Notes: a model not told the origin generated them from the sequence alone. 64,000 bases of DNA from Thermoactinomyces sp. DSM 45891 (GCF_900119485.1 NZ_FPJZ01000001.1:586482-650481); one strand, 5' to 3'. Counted from the first letter of the stretch, positions 26,244 through 35,182 are shown. A program made the numbers and translations.

Positions 26244-26779
26244 ATTCCTTCCACCTTTCTCACCTGAACCCGAACGATGCCTTCCACTTTCTCACCTCGA
26301 AGCACACCTGCAACTAAAAAGCTCCAATGATCCGTATCCAAAGAACGAACCGATACTACCTTGATCTTTTTCCAAGACACAGGCTCGAGTGGTAAATCTA
26401 GATTTCCGTGCATCGACTGGTAAACAGGCGTTGTTACCCATTCTGAAAGCCTCTTTAAGCGTTCTTCATTTGACTTCATCGGTTGATGAAGGATCGAGAA
26501 AACCTGTCCTGCTACTTTCCCAGCTTCTTTCTGTTCATTGTGATCTTGAGTCAGATCAATCACAACATCTAGCTCAAAGGGAGAATCAATAAGAAGCTTA
26601 GAAGCTACTTTAGACTGTTCTTTTGAAGGAGCTAAAGCTGGAATCTGTTGGTCTAACCACCAACCTCTCACCATCGCCGCGAGACTGACTAAAACGATAA
26701 GAGAAGTTACTACCAAGACAAAAGGAGCCCTTTTTGAAGCTCCTTTTTGTCTTTCACTCCTTGATCCGTATTCATTCAT
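26210..26779 (-). CDS. Single-pass membrane protein resembling a VirB8/TcpC-like component
   Basis: The protein (189 aa) has a short basic cytoplasmic N-terminus, one membrane helix near residues 19-42 (APFVLVVTSLIVLVSLAAMV) and a soluble extracellular domain ending in two strands (RVQVRKVEGIWKVVSID). This shape and the NTF2-like strand-helix order recall conjugation proteins TcpC/VirB8, but no diagnostic motif allows a firm call. It overlaps both neighbours (8 bases upstream, 34 bases downstream), so the three proteins are translationally coupled and likely form one complex. Confidence 0.5.
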   Translation of the reverse strand: MNEYGSRSERQKGASKRAPFVLVVTSLIVLVSLAAMVRGWWLDQQIPALAPSKEQSKVASKLLIDSPFELDVVIDLTQDHNEQKEAGKVAGQVFSILHQPMKSNEERLKRLSEWVTTPVYQSMHGNLDLPLEPVSWKKIKVVSVRSLDTDHWSFLVAGVLRGEKVEGIVRVQVRKVEGIWKVVSIDESP

Positions 26780-28499
26780 CTATATGCCTCGGTGGAGGTG
26801 CCTCAGATAAAGAATCTTGCTTGCGAATGGCCCTTTTCTTTTTCCATTGCTTCATTCGCGCTCCAATGCTGAACCGTTTTTGGGCACTGCTTAAAGCAAT
26901 GACAGATGTTCCTTCACTAGTCATGAGAGGTAGATTAATCTTCTCTTCTCTCGTACCACGATTCCAATAGGCTCGTACATTCTTCCAGAGAGTAATCCAA
27001 TTTGGCTGTGAGATCTCCACTCCAACTAGACCTTGAAGTTGTACCTGGATTTCTTTCATGATCTTCCAAACAGCTAAGAAGCTAGCTAAAACCAGAACAT
27101 TACGCATTAAAAAGGTAACTAGGTAAGAAAATTCCCCATCATCTGTAATAGGAATCCCTTGAATCACAACAAACAAGGTAATTGCGATTCCCAAAAGCGC
27201 GGCAAATAAGACTCTCATGAAGAGTGCATATAAGATCTGCCACAACCATCTGGTAATATCACGTAAGCTTCTTCCTGGTATAGTAGAGAACACAACCGGT
27301 ATCAATAACAACAACACCCTACCAACCGCCAAGAAAAACCAGTGGAGAAGCTTCCAGCTAAACAAGAATAATAAAACCGCAAAGCTAATACCCATAAGCA
27401 AGATAAAAAAGCTATATCCGAAGCGCTTCATAACCCCTGCGCTCGTCACCATTTTAAATTCCTCAGACTGAGCAATTCCTTTTTCATAATCTACATACTT
27501 CGTACCTGTTTGTTGATTCGTATCTTCGTTATAGCCTGTAAACCATTCTGTTCGTTTCGAGTCAACATCTCCGCCATAACTAAATAGTTGTCCAATATTT
27601 TTCTGACCCGCTTCTACTGATCCAAACTGAAGCACGAGATATGGCTTATAGTAAAATTCAGCCCATAAAGCGGAGGAGACTTTTTGAATCGCATCTTTCT
27701 TTGTCTTTTCTACTTGTTCCTTTGTGGGATTTGAAGCACTTTTGTCTTTCTCTGGAGTAAGAGACAAAAAGCCAGCTAATGTATAATCACTCGCTTTGCC
27801 TGTAATATTACTTATTTGCGATACAACTGCTGGAATCTGAGTGAAAAAGTAAGAAGCACACGTCAAAATGAGTAGGTTCCGAACGAGTAACGATACTCCC
27901 TCTTGATTACGACGACGAAGAAACTTCCATAACGCTACTAGGACCACGAGACCCACTAACCACGGGAGGATCCCTCCCCATAAAAAGGAGTCAGATTTGC
28001 CTAATACATCCTTCATCGAACCCGCCATATTCGTCATAAGCTCTAACCGGTAGCTAAACGTTAAGATATAGATAACGGCATAAATGAAGATCGTATATCC
28101 GTACCAGACTAAATTAAGAAAAAAAGTAAATCCCTGTTGGAACCCTTCTTGAAACAAACTACTTGTATCACTAGCACTTACTTTTTTTCCTATGTAGTCA
28201 AACTTGAAATACGTGGACGGACATTCTGCAAACTCACCAGTTGGTTGCGTACAAGCGTTAGGAACATTCGTCGAAGGGGTTGGTGTTGATATTGATGGAC
28301 CCTGAGTTGTTTGGGTTGCTGGGCTTATTGGAGTTGCCGGGGTCGTTGTACTCGCCGGAGCTACGGGACTCGTTGGAGTCGCTGGCTTATCCGTCTGTGC
28401 AAAACCATACCCTACATCCAAAAAAGAAACGGCAAATAACATCAAAATCGGGAGAAGTAAGAGGATTCCCAAACCTACGAACTTTCTTTTTTGCTTCAC
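26772..28499 (-). CDS. Polytopic membrane protein resembling VirB6/TrbL/TcpH-like components
   Basis: Predicted order: signal sequence or first helix (residues ~8-33), a Pro/Thr/Ser-rich linker (~36-85), a cysteine-containing segment, then about eight membrane helices including FFLNLVWYGYTIFIYAVIYI and GYSFFILLMGISFAVLLFLF. A large soluble loop (~230-360) separates two helix groups, and a basic cytoplasmic tail follows. The layout matches multi-pass channel subunits of Gram-positive type IV secretion systems, but sequence identity to a named family is not evident by eye. Start GTG at 28499 has GAGAGGTGA upstream. It is first in the three-gene operon. Confidence 0.5.
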   Translation of the reverse strand: MKQKRKFVGLGILLLLPILMLFAVSFLDVGYGFAQTDKPATPTSPVAPASTTTPATPISPATQTTQGPSISTPTPSTNVPNACTQPTGEFAECPSTYFKFDYIGKKVSASDTSSLFQEGFQQGFTFFLNLVWYGYTIFIYAVIYILTFSYRLELMTNMAGSMKDVLGKSDSFLWGGILPWLVGLVVLVALWKFLRRRNQEGVSLLVRNLLILTCASYFFTQIPAVVSQISNITGKASDYTLAGFLSLTPEKDKSASNPTKEQVEKTKKDAIQKVSSALWAEFYYKPYLVLQFGSVEAGQKNIGQLFSYGGDVDSKRTEWFTGYNEDTNQQTGTKYVDYEKGIAQSEEFKMVTSAGVMKRFGYSFFILLMGISFAVLLFLFSWKLLHWFFLAVGRVLLLLIPVVFSTIPGRSLRDITRWLWQILYALFMRVLFAALLGIAITLFVVIQGIPITDDGEFSYLVTFLMRNVLVLASFLAVWKIMKEIQVQLQGLVGVEISQPNWITLWKNVRAYWNRGTREEKINLPLMTSEGTSVIALSSAQKRFSIGARMKQWKKKRAIRKQDSLSEAPPPRHIDE

Positions 28500-28640
28500 T
28501 GGATCACCTCTCAGATACTTCTAACTATCTTATTCATCTTAAATACTATGATTAAAATAGGAAACATAAACATTGTACAAATTGGAGATATTTTTACAAT
28601 ATCACTAAAGAAATGGAAACAAAAGAGTCAAAAATGGGAA

Positions 28641-28672
28641 AATAAAAAAACACTGTCCGCAAACAGTGTTTT
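28641..28672 (-). terminator. Terminator of helD
   Basis: AACACTGT (28649-28656) pairs with ACAGTGTT (28663-28670) around a 6-base loop. On the minus strand it is followed by TTTTTATTTT. Confidence 0.8.
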
Positions 28673-28695
28673 ATGCCATTTTCCCTTATTACCCA

Positions 28696-31026
28696 CTATG
28701 TGATCTTTTTATATAAACCCTCATCCACCCCAGCCAAGAACCGACTTACTTCTCCCCTACTGCATAGGCACAGCTCATGCATAGCCCTTGTACAAGCAGT
28801 ATAAAAAAGCTTCCTCTCCTCTTCTCGATGATAGCACCGATCAGAAGCGTCAAATAAAATAACAGCATCAAACTCGATTCCTTTTGATAAATAAGCTGGG
28901 ATGATAATGATTCCTTGCGCGAAGGACAGTGTAGCCTTCTTAATCAACGAGACCGGTATCTCATCTCGAAGCTTCTCAAATACTTGCTCACACTTTTGAT
29001 GATCTTTACAAATCAGTGCGATGGATTGATGTCCTCGTCCTTGGAGTTCCGAAATCCATTGGTACATTTGTTGATACTGCTCTTGCTCATCTAAAACTTG
29101 TGCTACAATAGGCAGTCTACCAGGCCTATCAAACGGCTCAATCCTCTCTCCTCCGATTAACAACTGCTGCGTAAACTCTCCAATCTGCTTCGTCGAACGA
29201 TAGCTTTTCGTTAACACAACTTTCTCGATGTGTTCACCTACAAATAAGGAGCATAAGGGCTCAAAACCTGCACCATCCTCTGTATGAACATAGATAGATT
29301 GATTCAGGTCACCTAGAATCGTCATCGTGCTCTTTGGGAACAGCCGGCGAAGAAAGGCATATTGAAACGGGGAATAATCTTGCGATTCATCAATAAAGAC
29401 ATGACGAATCTTCGTATTAATTTGAAAGCCTAGTAGCAACGCTTTAAAATACACAAACGGAGTCGCATCTTCATAAGGTAATATTTTACTATCTAGTTGA
29501 TTAACTGTCTGTTCCGCAATATCCCAGAACTTCGAAATGAGCTCACGCTCGGTAAATAATTGTCGATATGTCTCTAACACATCAACAAAAGTGAAGTTCT
29601 CAATCTCTTTTCGGAGTGGCTTAGTCAAATCCCTCAGCAACAACTGGGCAAGCAATGTTCGTTCACGATCAAAGTCATCGAAAGTAGAATCTGTAAAGCC
29701 TTTTTCCTTCTGTAGGCGTTGATGCACCCGGTAGTACGCCTCATTATCAAGTAATTCGATTTCTTCATCAACCCAATCAGCTTTACGCTCACCCACCTCA
29801 AACTGGCGTAACTGCTTTAGAAGCCAATCCGCAGTCAATTTCAAGCGATTTGGTATCGGCAACTTTCGGTCGTAGGTATAAAAATGCTCTTCTATCTCCG
29901 ATTTCAATACAATCATTTGATCTCGGAACATTAGGTCTTGGAATCGCAAATCCCTTTGACCCAGTTGCTCCATATATTTCTCAATAAGCTCTAAAAATGA
30001 CATCCCCGCCTTCCAGCGAACCCCTGCCATCCGAATTTGATAGCCAGCTTGATTCACTTGCGACAAAGTATATTCCATCAAGCTAAACGGATCTTCCACC
30101 TCCAAATCTTCTCCGACTTGGTGCTCTAAATATTCTTGAAATGTAGTTTGCTGCATGTTTTCTTCTCCCAATTCAGGTAACACCGTCTCAATGTAGCTAT
30201 TAAACATCGCATTGGGCGAGAAGAGTAGAATTTGATCCGCACTCAGGGTATCCCGATTCCGATACAGTAAATAGGCGACTCGTTGTAAGGCTGCAGACGT
30301 CTTCCCACTACCTGCTGCGCCTTGAACGATGAGAAGCTTACTCTTTTCATCTCGAATAATCTGGTTTTGCTCTCGTTGGATCGTGGCCACTATGCTTTTC
30401 ATTTGCGAATCCGAATTTTGCCCTAATACTTCTTGGAGCAACTCATCCCCAATCGTAACTCCTGTATCAAACATACTCTGAATTTGTCCACAACGAACTA
30501 AAAACTGCCTCTTGAGCTCCATCTCCCCTGAAATCCGTCCATCTAAAGTCTGATAGCCAGCCGGACCAGGCGTATAATCATAGTACATACTAGAAATCGG
30601 AGCCCGCCAATCATAGATGAGAAATTCATCTGTTTCATCATCGTAAAAGGAAGCAATCCCGATATAGATGGCCTCTTTCTCTTGAACCACGTCCCACTCT
30701 ACTTCATGAAAATCAATCCGTCCAAAGTAGGGGTTATCCTGAAGACGACGAAGAATTTTTCCTTGTTTATGCATGAGACGATGAGATCTCTCCCGTTCAG
30801 ACAATACCTCCGCTTGCTGTTTCATACTAGCCGCGGTCTCAATCGCATCGTCCGGACCCTCAAAGTTAACCGAAACATCTTCCCAAAATCGATTCCGAAT
30901 GTCTACAATCTCCGAACGCACCCCGCCAGCCTCTTCACTAAGTGATTGCTCTTTCTTCCTCGCTTTCTCTGTCACCTGTTCTACCCTATCCTGCTCTTGA
31001 GTCCATTCAGGATGATTCTTATTCAT
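28696..31026 (-). CDS. helD: HelD-like UvrD-family helicase, RNA polymerase recycling factor
   Basis: A 776-aa superfamily 1 ATPase. An N-terminal coiled-coil-prone, charged arm (residues ~1-60) matches the HelD insert that enters the RNA polymerase channel. Walker A GAAGSGKTSAA lies near residue 237, Walker B VFIDESQDYSPFQ follows, and helicase motifs ILGDLNQSI and LTKSYRST come next. HelD uses ATP to release stalled RNA polymerase. The ATG at 31026 has TTTTGGAGGG 6 bases upstream. It stands alone, with its own terminator. Confidence 0.92.
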   Translation of the reverse strand: MNKNHPEWTQEQDRVEQVTEKARKKEQSLSEEAGGVRSEIVDIRNRFWEDVSVNFEGPDDAIETAASMKQQAEVLSERERSHRLMHKQGKILRRLQDNPYFGRIDFHEVEWDVVQEKEAIYIGIASFYDDETDEFLIYDWRAPISSMYYDYTPGPAGYQTLDGRISGEMELKRQFLVRCGQIQSMFDTGVTIGDELLQEVLGQNSDSQMKSIVATIQREQNQIIRDEKSKLLIVQGAAGSGKTSAALQRVAYLLYRNRDTLSADQILLFSPNAMFNSYIETVLPELGEENMQQTTFQEYLEHQVGEDLEVEDPFSLMEYTLSQVNQAGYQIRMAGVRWKAGMSFLELIEKYMEQLGQRDLRFQDLMFRDQMIVLKSEIEEHFYTYDRKLPIPNRLKLTADWLLKQLRQFEVGERKADWVDEEIELLDNEAYYRVHQRLQKEKGFTDSTFDDFDRERTLLAQLLLRDLTKPLRKEIENFTFVDVLETYRQLFTERELISKFWDIAEQTVNQLDSKILPYEDATPFVYFKALLLGFQINTKIRHVFIDESQDYSPFQYAFLRRLFPKSTMTILGDLNQSIYVHTEDGAGFEPLCSLFVGEHIEKVVLTKSYRSTKQIGEFTQQLLIGGERIEPFDRPGRLPIVAQVLDEQEQYQQMYQWISELQGRGHQSIALICKDHQKCEQVFEKLRDEIPVSLIKKATLSFAQGIIIIPAYLSKGIEFDAVILFDASDRCYHREEERKLFYTACTRAMHELCLCSRGEVSRFLAGVDEGLYKKIT

Positions 31027-31057
31027 AACATCCCTCCAAAAAATTTGTGATAATCAG

Positions 31058-31086
31058 TTGACAACTCCATATTTAACTGATAAGAT
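31058..31086 (+). promoter_or_regulatory. Sigma-A-like promoter reading into a perfect hairpin
   Basis: A perfect -35 TTGACA (31058-31063), a 17-base spacer and -10-like TAAGAT (31081-31086) point to the right. The expected start near 31092-31094 coincides with the first base of the 26-bp inverted repeat. No protein-coding gene on the plus strand follows before 32520. Confidence 0.5.
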
Positions 31087-31093
31087 ATAGTAG

Positions 31094-31158
31094 AGTAAAA
31101 CCATAGTAAAATGAGAGATTCCATCGATTGGCATCTCTCATTTTACTATGGTTTTACT
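31094..31158. repeat. Perfect 26-bp inverted repeat with 13-base loop
   Basis: The left arm 31094-31119 (begins AGTAAAACCATAG) and right arm 31133-31158 (ends ATGGTTTTACT) are exact reverse complements. No T-run follows, unlike an intrinsic terminator. It lies between the helD start and the permease remnant. It may be a small structured RNA, a strong RNA barrier between divergent units, or the remnant of a miniature mobile element. Confidence 0.9.
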
Positions 31159-31316
31159 TGTGAATCAAGATTTACATTTGGCACAAGAGATGATGAATAA
31201 AAATTACACCATAACTCGTTTCAACTGACGTAAATAAAGACTCCCCTTGATTATCCATTTCTTCATGGAATTTCAAACCCATTTTTACCTCGGGTGAACT
31301 AGCATTTGGCAGACGT

Positions 31317-31427
31317 TCACGGGGCCAAAAAGAAGATCGTGACTGCGAATGTGCTGCTTAGGAAATAAGCAGAGTAAGCACGTGCATTTCGTTTGACATT
31401 ATGAAAAGCGAACTGACGAAAGCTCAT
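31317..31427 (-). pseudogene. Truncated Bce-type permease (36 codons left)
   Basis: From the ATG at 31427 the frame reads MSFRQFAFHNVKRNARAYSA and continues 16 more codons to a TGA at 31317-31319. This matches the N-termini of the two intact permeases in this window (46828 and 61728) almost residue for residue through the first membrane helix, then breaks off. The following ~150 bases show no further permease sequence. It directly follows, and overlaps by 29 bases, the intact ATPase gene, the normal BceA-BceB arrangement. The permease body has therefore been deleted. Confidence 0.85.
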
Positions 31428-32172
31428 GCGAAACTCCCCCTAACAATGACAACTTGTCTATAATCTCTTGGAAAAACGTTTGCCGATTCTTCCCCCGAAC
31501 AATCTCATTTACTAGTGCTCCATCTTTAATAAAGACAACACGATGGCAATAGCTCGCAGCTAAGGCATCATGGGTAACGAGCATCGTTGTCGTTTGATCT
31601 GTTTGGTTGATATCCGCCATCATTTCCATCACGTTACGCGCCGATTTCGAATCTAGGTTTCCCGTTGGTTCGTCCGCAAGTAATAGCGAAGGTGAATGGA
31701 TAATAGCTCGAGCAATGGCTGCGCGTTGGCGTTGACCTCCTGATACCTCATATGTTCTCTTCCTTAAGATATCGGTAATGGCCAGCTTCTCTGCTACTTC
31801 TGCCAACTTCCGATTCATTGCCCGAATTCCTTTGGTATCTAAGGTAAGCGGTAGAACAATATTCTCACCAATCGTTAATGTGTCGAGCAAATTAAAGTCT
31901 TGAAAAACAAAGCCTAACTCACGACGACGGAAAACGGCAATATCATTTTTCTTTAAACGAAAGGGTTGCTGTCCATTAATATAGACCTCTCCGGATGTCG
32001 GGGCATCAATGGTGGAGACCATATTCAATAGAGTCGTCTTCCCACTTCCCGACGGCCCCATTATCCCAACAAACTCCCCCTTTTCCACCGTGAAATGAAT
32101 ATCTGATAGCGCTTCATATGTGACGTTTCCATTATAAACTTTGGTTAGACCGTCCACTTTTAACATATCCAT
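31399..32172 (-). CDS. bceA: Bce-type antimicrobial peptide ABC transporter ATP-binding protein (intact)
   Basis: A full-length (257 aa) ATPase of the MacB/BceA group: Walker A GPSGSGKTT near residue 40, Q-loop FVFQDFNLLDTLTIGENI, ABC signature VSGGQRQRAAIARA, Walker B LLADEPTGNLD and the switch His in LVTHDALAA. The C-terminal extension FFQEIIDKLSLLGG is typical of BceA-like proteins. Its own permease partner is reduced to 36 codons. A CTTACA-N4-TGTAAG box lies 82 bases upstream of the ATG, which has AAGGGG 8 bases before it. It may supply ATPase function to the permeases encoded at 46.8 and 61.7 kb. Confidence 0.92.
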   Translation of the reverse strand: MDMLKVDGLTKVYNGNVTYEALSDIHFTVEKGEFVGIMGPSGSGKTTLLNMVSTIDAPTSGEVYINGQQPFRLKKNDIAVFRRRELGFVFQDFNLLDTLTIGENIVLPLTLDTKGIRAMNRKLAEVAEKLAITDILRKRTYEVSGGQRQRAAIARAIIHSPSLLLADEPTGNLDSKSARNVMEMMADINQTDQTTTMLVTHDALAASYCHRVVFIKDGALVNEIVRGKNRQTFFQEIIDKLSLLGGVSHELSSVRFS

Positions 32173-32254
32173 TGCTACAACCCCTTTTCATGACTATATA
32201 ACGGTTACTTTAGCAAATAGAATAAAGTGAATCTAACGTTTTAGCTTACTCTGT

Positions 32255-32270
32255 CTTACACTTTTGTAAG
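32255..32270. promoter_or_regulatory. BceR-like operator upstream of the ATPase gene
   Basis: CTTACACTTTTGTAAG is a perfect 6-4-6 palindrome matching the TnACA-N4-TGTAA element known for BceR-type regulators. Reading toward the ATPase, TTAGAT and TAAAGT hexamers with an 18-base spacer follow. The same hexamers with the same spacing occur downstream of the 46.48 kb box. Apart from this site, the 347-base interval 32173-32519 is AT-rich and holds the promoter region of the divergent 32520 gene. Confidence 0.7.
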
Positions 32271-32519
32271 GTTTGTTCAAATCCAAAAAATGAAGTTTAC
32301 CAATTATAAAACCACTTGCCTACGTAATTAATCCCAATTTTCAACTAAATGAGGAATTAAGTATATGTATATTGTCAGCAAATTAGTTTTATCAGTTTAT
32401 ATTGTTCACAATTTTTTTCATTGATTACAAGCATGTTTTAATTTATATTTAATATATAAAAAGAACCGTAAATCGCTATAAATATTAATATAATTATATA
32501 TCAAAAAGGAGTTTTTCTT

Positions 32520-34655
32520 GTGTTTTGTATGAGGTTAAGGAATTTCAAAGCTCTAGCCCTATTCATTTCGATTCTTACTATTTTACTATTTACAAATAAT
32601 CAATCTGTTTATGCTGTTGCCGTAACAGGCTCAAACCAGATGAGTGATCAAACAGAAGTAGTAGAGAAACGAACCGAAACGTCGAAGACATTTAAGAAAA
32701 AGGACGGGCAGACATTTGTAACAGAGCAATATTTAGAGCCTATTCATATTCAAAAGAATGGAAAATGGATTGATATCGGTCAAGCTAAGGAAGAGAATAT
32801 CTCCGCTAAAACTTCAGATGAGATGATATATGTAGAGAAGGGGAAGGCGCGATTTAGTTTTGCTACAAAATCGGATGCTGCCCAAATCCTTAGCTTTGGG
32901 CAAGGGGACTCTAAGGTAGACTTTCGTTATATCGGTAAGAAATCCGTTACAGTTAAACAAGAAGGGAATAAACTTACTTATCCCGGTGTATATCCAGAAA
33001 CAGACCTCGTTTATCATATAGATTCTGCTGGTGTAAAAGAAGAGTGGATATTACATAAATATTCAGATCGATCTACATTCTCGATGGGCATCCAGATGAA
33101 AAATGCAAAACCGGTTCCGCAACAAGACGGATCTATGAAATTTGTGAATCAGAAAGGGGATTCCCTTTTCATTATCCCACGTCCCTTTATGTATGATGCG
33201 AATGATGCTTCGTCTCAGGAAGTAAAACTAGAAATCCGCCAAAGTGGAAAAGAAACGTATCTTGACATAAAAGCGGATGAAGCATGGCTCAAAGATCCGA
33301 AGCGAGTCTTTCCTATCACCATTGACCCTACTGTTGGTATTCAAGGAGCAAAATCCACTTATGATAACTTAGTTTCTAGCAAGAATCCCACAATAAATTA
33401 TCAGGTATTTCCATTTTTAATTACGGGAACCCATAATGATTATGGAGCAACTCGTTCCTTTATTAAATTTGATCTACCTACTCTTATACAGGGAGCTCAA
33501 ATTACTGGAGCTACATTCTCCTTACATCAATACTCAACAGCTCATCCACAACCCATTAATCTACATCCCGTTACCTCTAGTTGGACTAGCAAGGGGATTA
33601 CTTGGAACGAGCAGCCTAATGTTGGACAGAAAATAAATCAAAGTATAGTAGGCGGTGCTGGAGAGTATTCTTGGGATCTGACTGAATTAGCTAAAGACTG
33701 GTATAGTAACAAAACACCTAACAACGGTATTTCCTTGCAATATGAGGATGAGACAAAGGATCGTAAATCTTTCCGATCAAGTGATTATATGGACGATGTC
33801 ACCCAAAGGCCTAAATTACTGGTTACCTATACAATCGATCCTGAAACGGTTTCTGAACCAAATGTGGAAGCTGAATCATATATTATAATGGATGCTAAAA
33901 CAGGAAAACCATTATACGGGAAATCTGTAAACCAGCCCCGTCCTCCAGCTAGTATGACGAAAATGATGACAGAATTTGTTGTATTAGATCGGATTAAGAA
34001 TGGTAAGCTCTCTTGGGAAGATACCGTAGAGGTAAGTCCTCGGGCCGCTGGAATAGATGAGTCACAAATTGATTTAGTAGCCGGCGAAAAGATGACGGTT
34101 CGGGAGCTTTTTATGGCAATGGCTGTCTATTCGGCTAATGATGCGACTGCGGCTTTAGCTGAACATGTGGCTGGAACAGAAACAGAGTTTGTCAATGCGA
34201 TGAATCAAAAAGCCAAGGACTTAAACCTGAATGAAACTCATTTTCGTAATGCAACAGGCCTAAATATGTCCGATTATCAGGATCCACCTAACGTAGATGG
34301 AGAGCATGTCATGTCTGCAGAAAATACAGCAAATCTAGCTAGGACACTCTTACAACAGCATCCTGAACTTGAGAAGATCGTCTCTACTTCCCAATATACC
34401 TTCCGTAAAGGAACTGATCGGGAGAAAAAGGTCATAAACTGGAATCGCATGTTACCAGGGCTCGATCAATTTTATCCAGGAGTCCTAGGTCTTAAAACTG
34501 GATTTACTACTCCTGCAGGATATTGCTTTGCTGGAGTCACTGAACAAGAAGGAAAACGTTTTATTACAGTTGTAATGGGAGCTAAAACACAAGATGCTCG
34601 GTTTACCGAGACTAAAAAGCTACTAGACTATGCATTTGCTAAGTTTGGTAAGTAA
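32520..34655 (+). CDS. Secreted D-alanyl-D-alanine carboxypeptidase (S11) fused to a DNRLRE-type region
   Basis: A 711-aa exported protein with a signal peptide at residues ~8-32. Residues ~33-270 are strand-rich, and ~270-440 match a DNRLRE-type module (SFIKFDLPTLIQGAQITGATFSLHQY, SWTSKGITWNEQPN, RPKLLVTY), known from WapA/Rhs-like surface proteins. Residues ~450-711 are a penicillin-binding S11 peptidase with all three active-site motifs: SMTK near 477, SAN near 537 and KTG near 658. The enzyme domain should trim D-Ala from peptidoglycan stem peptides. Fusion to a DNRLRE module is unusual. The start is GTG at 32520 with AAAAGGAG 8 bases upstream. It is divergent from the Bce ATPase. Confidence 0.85.
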   Translation: MFCMRLRNFKALALFISILTILLFTNNQSVYAVAVTGSNQMSDQTEVVEKRTETSKTFKKKDGQTFVTEQYLEPIHIQKNGKWIDIGQAKEENISAKTSDEMIYVEKGKARFSFATKSDAAQILSFGQGDSKVDFRYIGKKSVTVKQEGNKLTYPGVYPETDLVYHIDSAGVKEEWILHKYSDRSTFSMGIQMKNAKPVPQQDGSMKFVNQKGDSLFIIPRPFMYDANDASSQEVKLEIRQSGKETYLDIKADEAWLKDPKRVFPITIDPTVGIQGAKSTYDNLVSSKNPTINYQVFPFLITGTHNDYGATRSFIKFDLPTLIQGAQITGATFSLHQYSTAHPQPINLHPVTSSWTSKGITWNEQPNVGQKINQSIVGGAGEYSWDLTELAKDWYSNKTPNNGISLQYEDETKDRKSFRSSDYMDDVTQRPKLLVTYTIDPETVSEPNVEAESYIIMDAKTGKPLYGKSVNQPRPPASMTKMMTEFVVLDRIKNGKLSWEDTVEVSPRAAGIDESQIDLVAGEKMTVRELFMAMAVYSANDATAALAEHVAGTETEFVNAMNQKAKDLNLNETHFRNATGLNMSDYQDPPNVDGEHVMSAENTANLARTLLQQHPELEKIVSTSQYTFRKGTDREKKVINWNRMLPGLDQFYPGVLGLKTGFTTPAGYCFAGVTEQEGKRFITVVMGAKTQDARFTETKKLLDYAFAKFGK

Positions 34656-34660
34656 GAAAA

Positions 34661-34700
34661 GGTATCGTAGGAACGAAAATACTCCTACAATACCTTCTTT
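34661..34700. terminator. Bidirectional terminator between the S11 gene and folA
   Basis: GGTATCGTAGGA (34661-34672) pairs with TCCTACAATACC (34683-34694) with one mismatch. It is flanked by an A-rich left side and a T-rich right side, serving both convergent genes. Confidence 0.75.
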
Positions 34701-35182
34701 TATTTCACTTTTTTATAGACATAAAAAGTACAATCGTATGCATTTCGATCATCTTTCGCATGATGTTTTCTAGAAATCTCTCTCCACTCCCCTGGCAGAT
34801 CAGGTAAGTAGGTATCCCCTTCAAACTCCTGCTCGATCACGGTGATATACGCTTTCGAAATGTACGGAGCAAATAGTCGATAGATTTGCTCCCCGCCAAA
34901 CACAAATGCTGGCTTATCGAATGAGGTGTTCAGTACCTCTTCAAATGTCATCACTTCGCAGTCTGGGACGACAAGGTCTGTCTCCCTGGATAGGATAATA
35001 TTTCTCCGATTAGGCAACGCTCGTCCGATCGAGTCGTATGTTTTTCTCCCCATGAGAACGGGATGACCCGTGGTTAATTCTTTGACATTGCGAAGATCAA
35101 TCGGCATCGCTCTTCCCCAAGGCATTTCTCCATTATCTCCAATGACTCCGTTTAAGCTTCTAGCAGCTACTAAATAAAACAT
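34700..35182 (-). CDS. folA: Dihydrofolate reductase
   Basis: It reduces dihydrofolate to tetrahydrofolate with NADPH. At 160 aa it has the usual length, with the family phrases GVIGDNGEMPWGRAMPIDLR (active-site loop), VLMGRKTYDSIG, NIILSR and FVFGGEQIYRL. Its ATG overlaps the thyA stop by one base (TAATG), so the two are translationally coupled. They form the thymidylate cycle: ThyA produces the dihydrofolate that FolA recycles. Confidence 0.96.
   Translation of the reverse strand: MFYLVAARSLNGVIGDNGEMPWGRAMPIDLRNVKELTTGHPVLMGRKTYDSIGRALPNRRNIILSRETDLVVPDCEVMTFEEVLNTSFDKPAFVFGGEQIYRLFAPYISKAYITVIEQEFEGDTYLPDLPGEWREISRKHHAKDDRNAYDCTFYVYKKVK

Noticed and set aside
31094..31158. The 26-bp inverted repeat as an ordinary intrinsic terminator
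   Set aside because: It has no T-run on either side, and it lies upstream of helD rather than behind a gene end.
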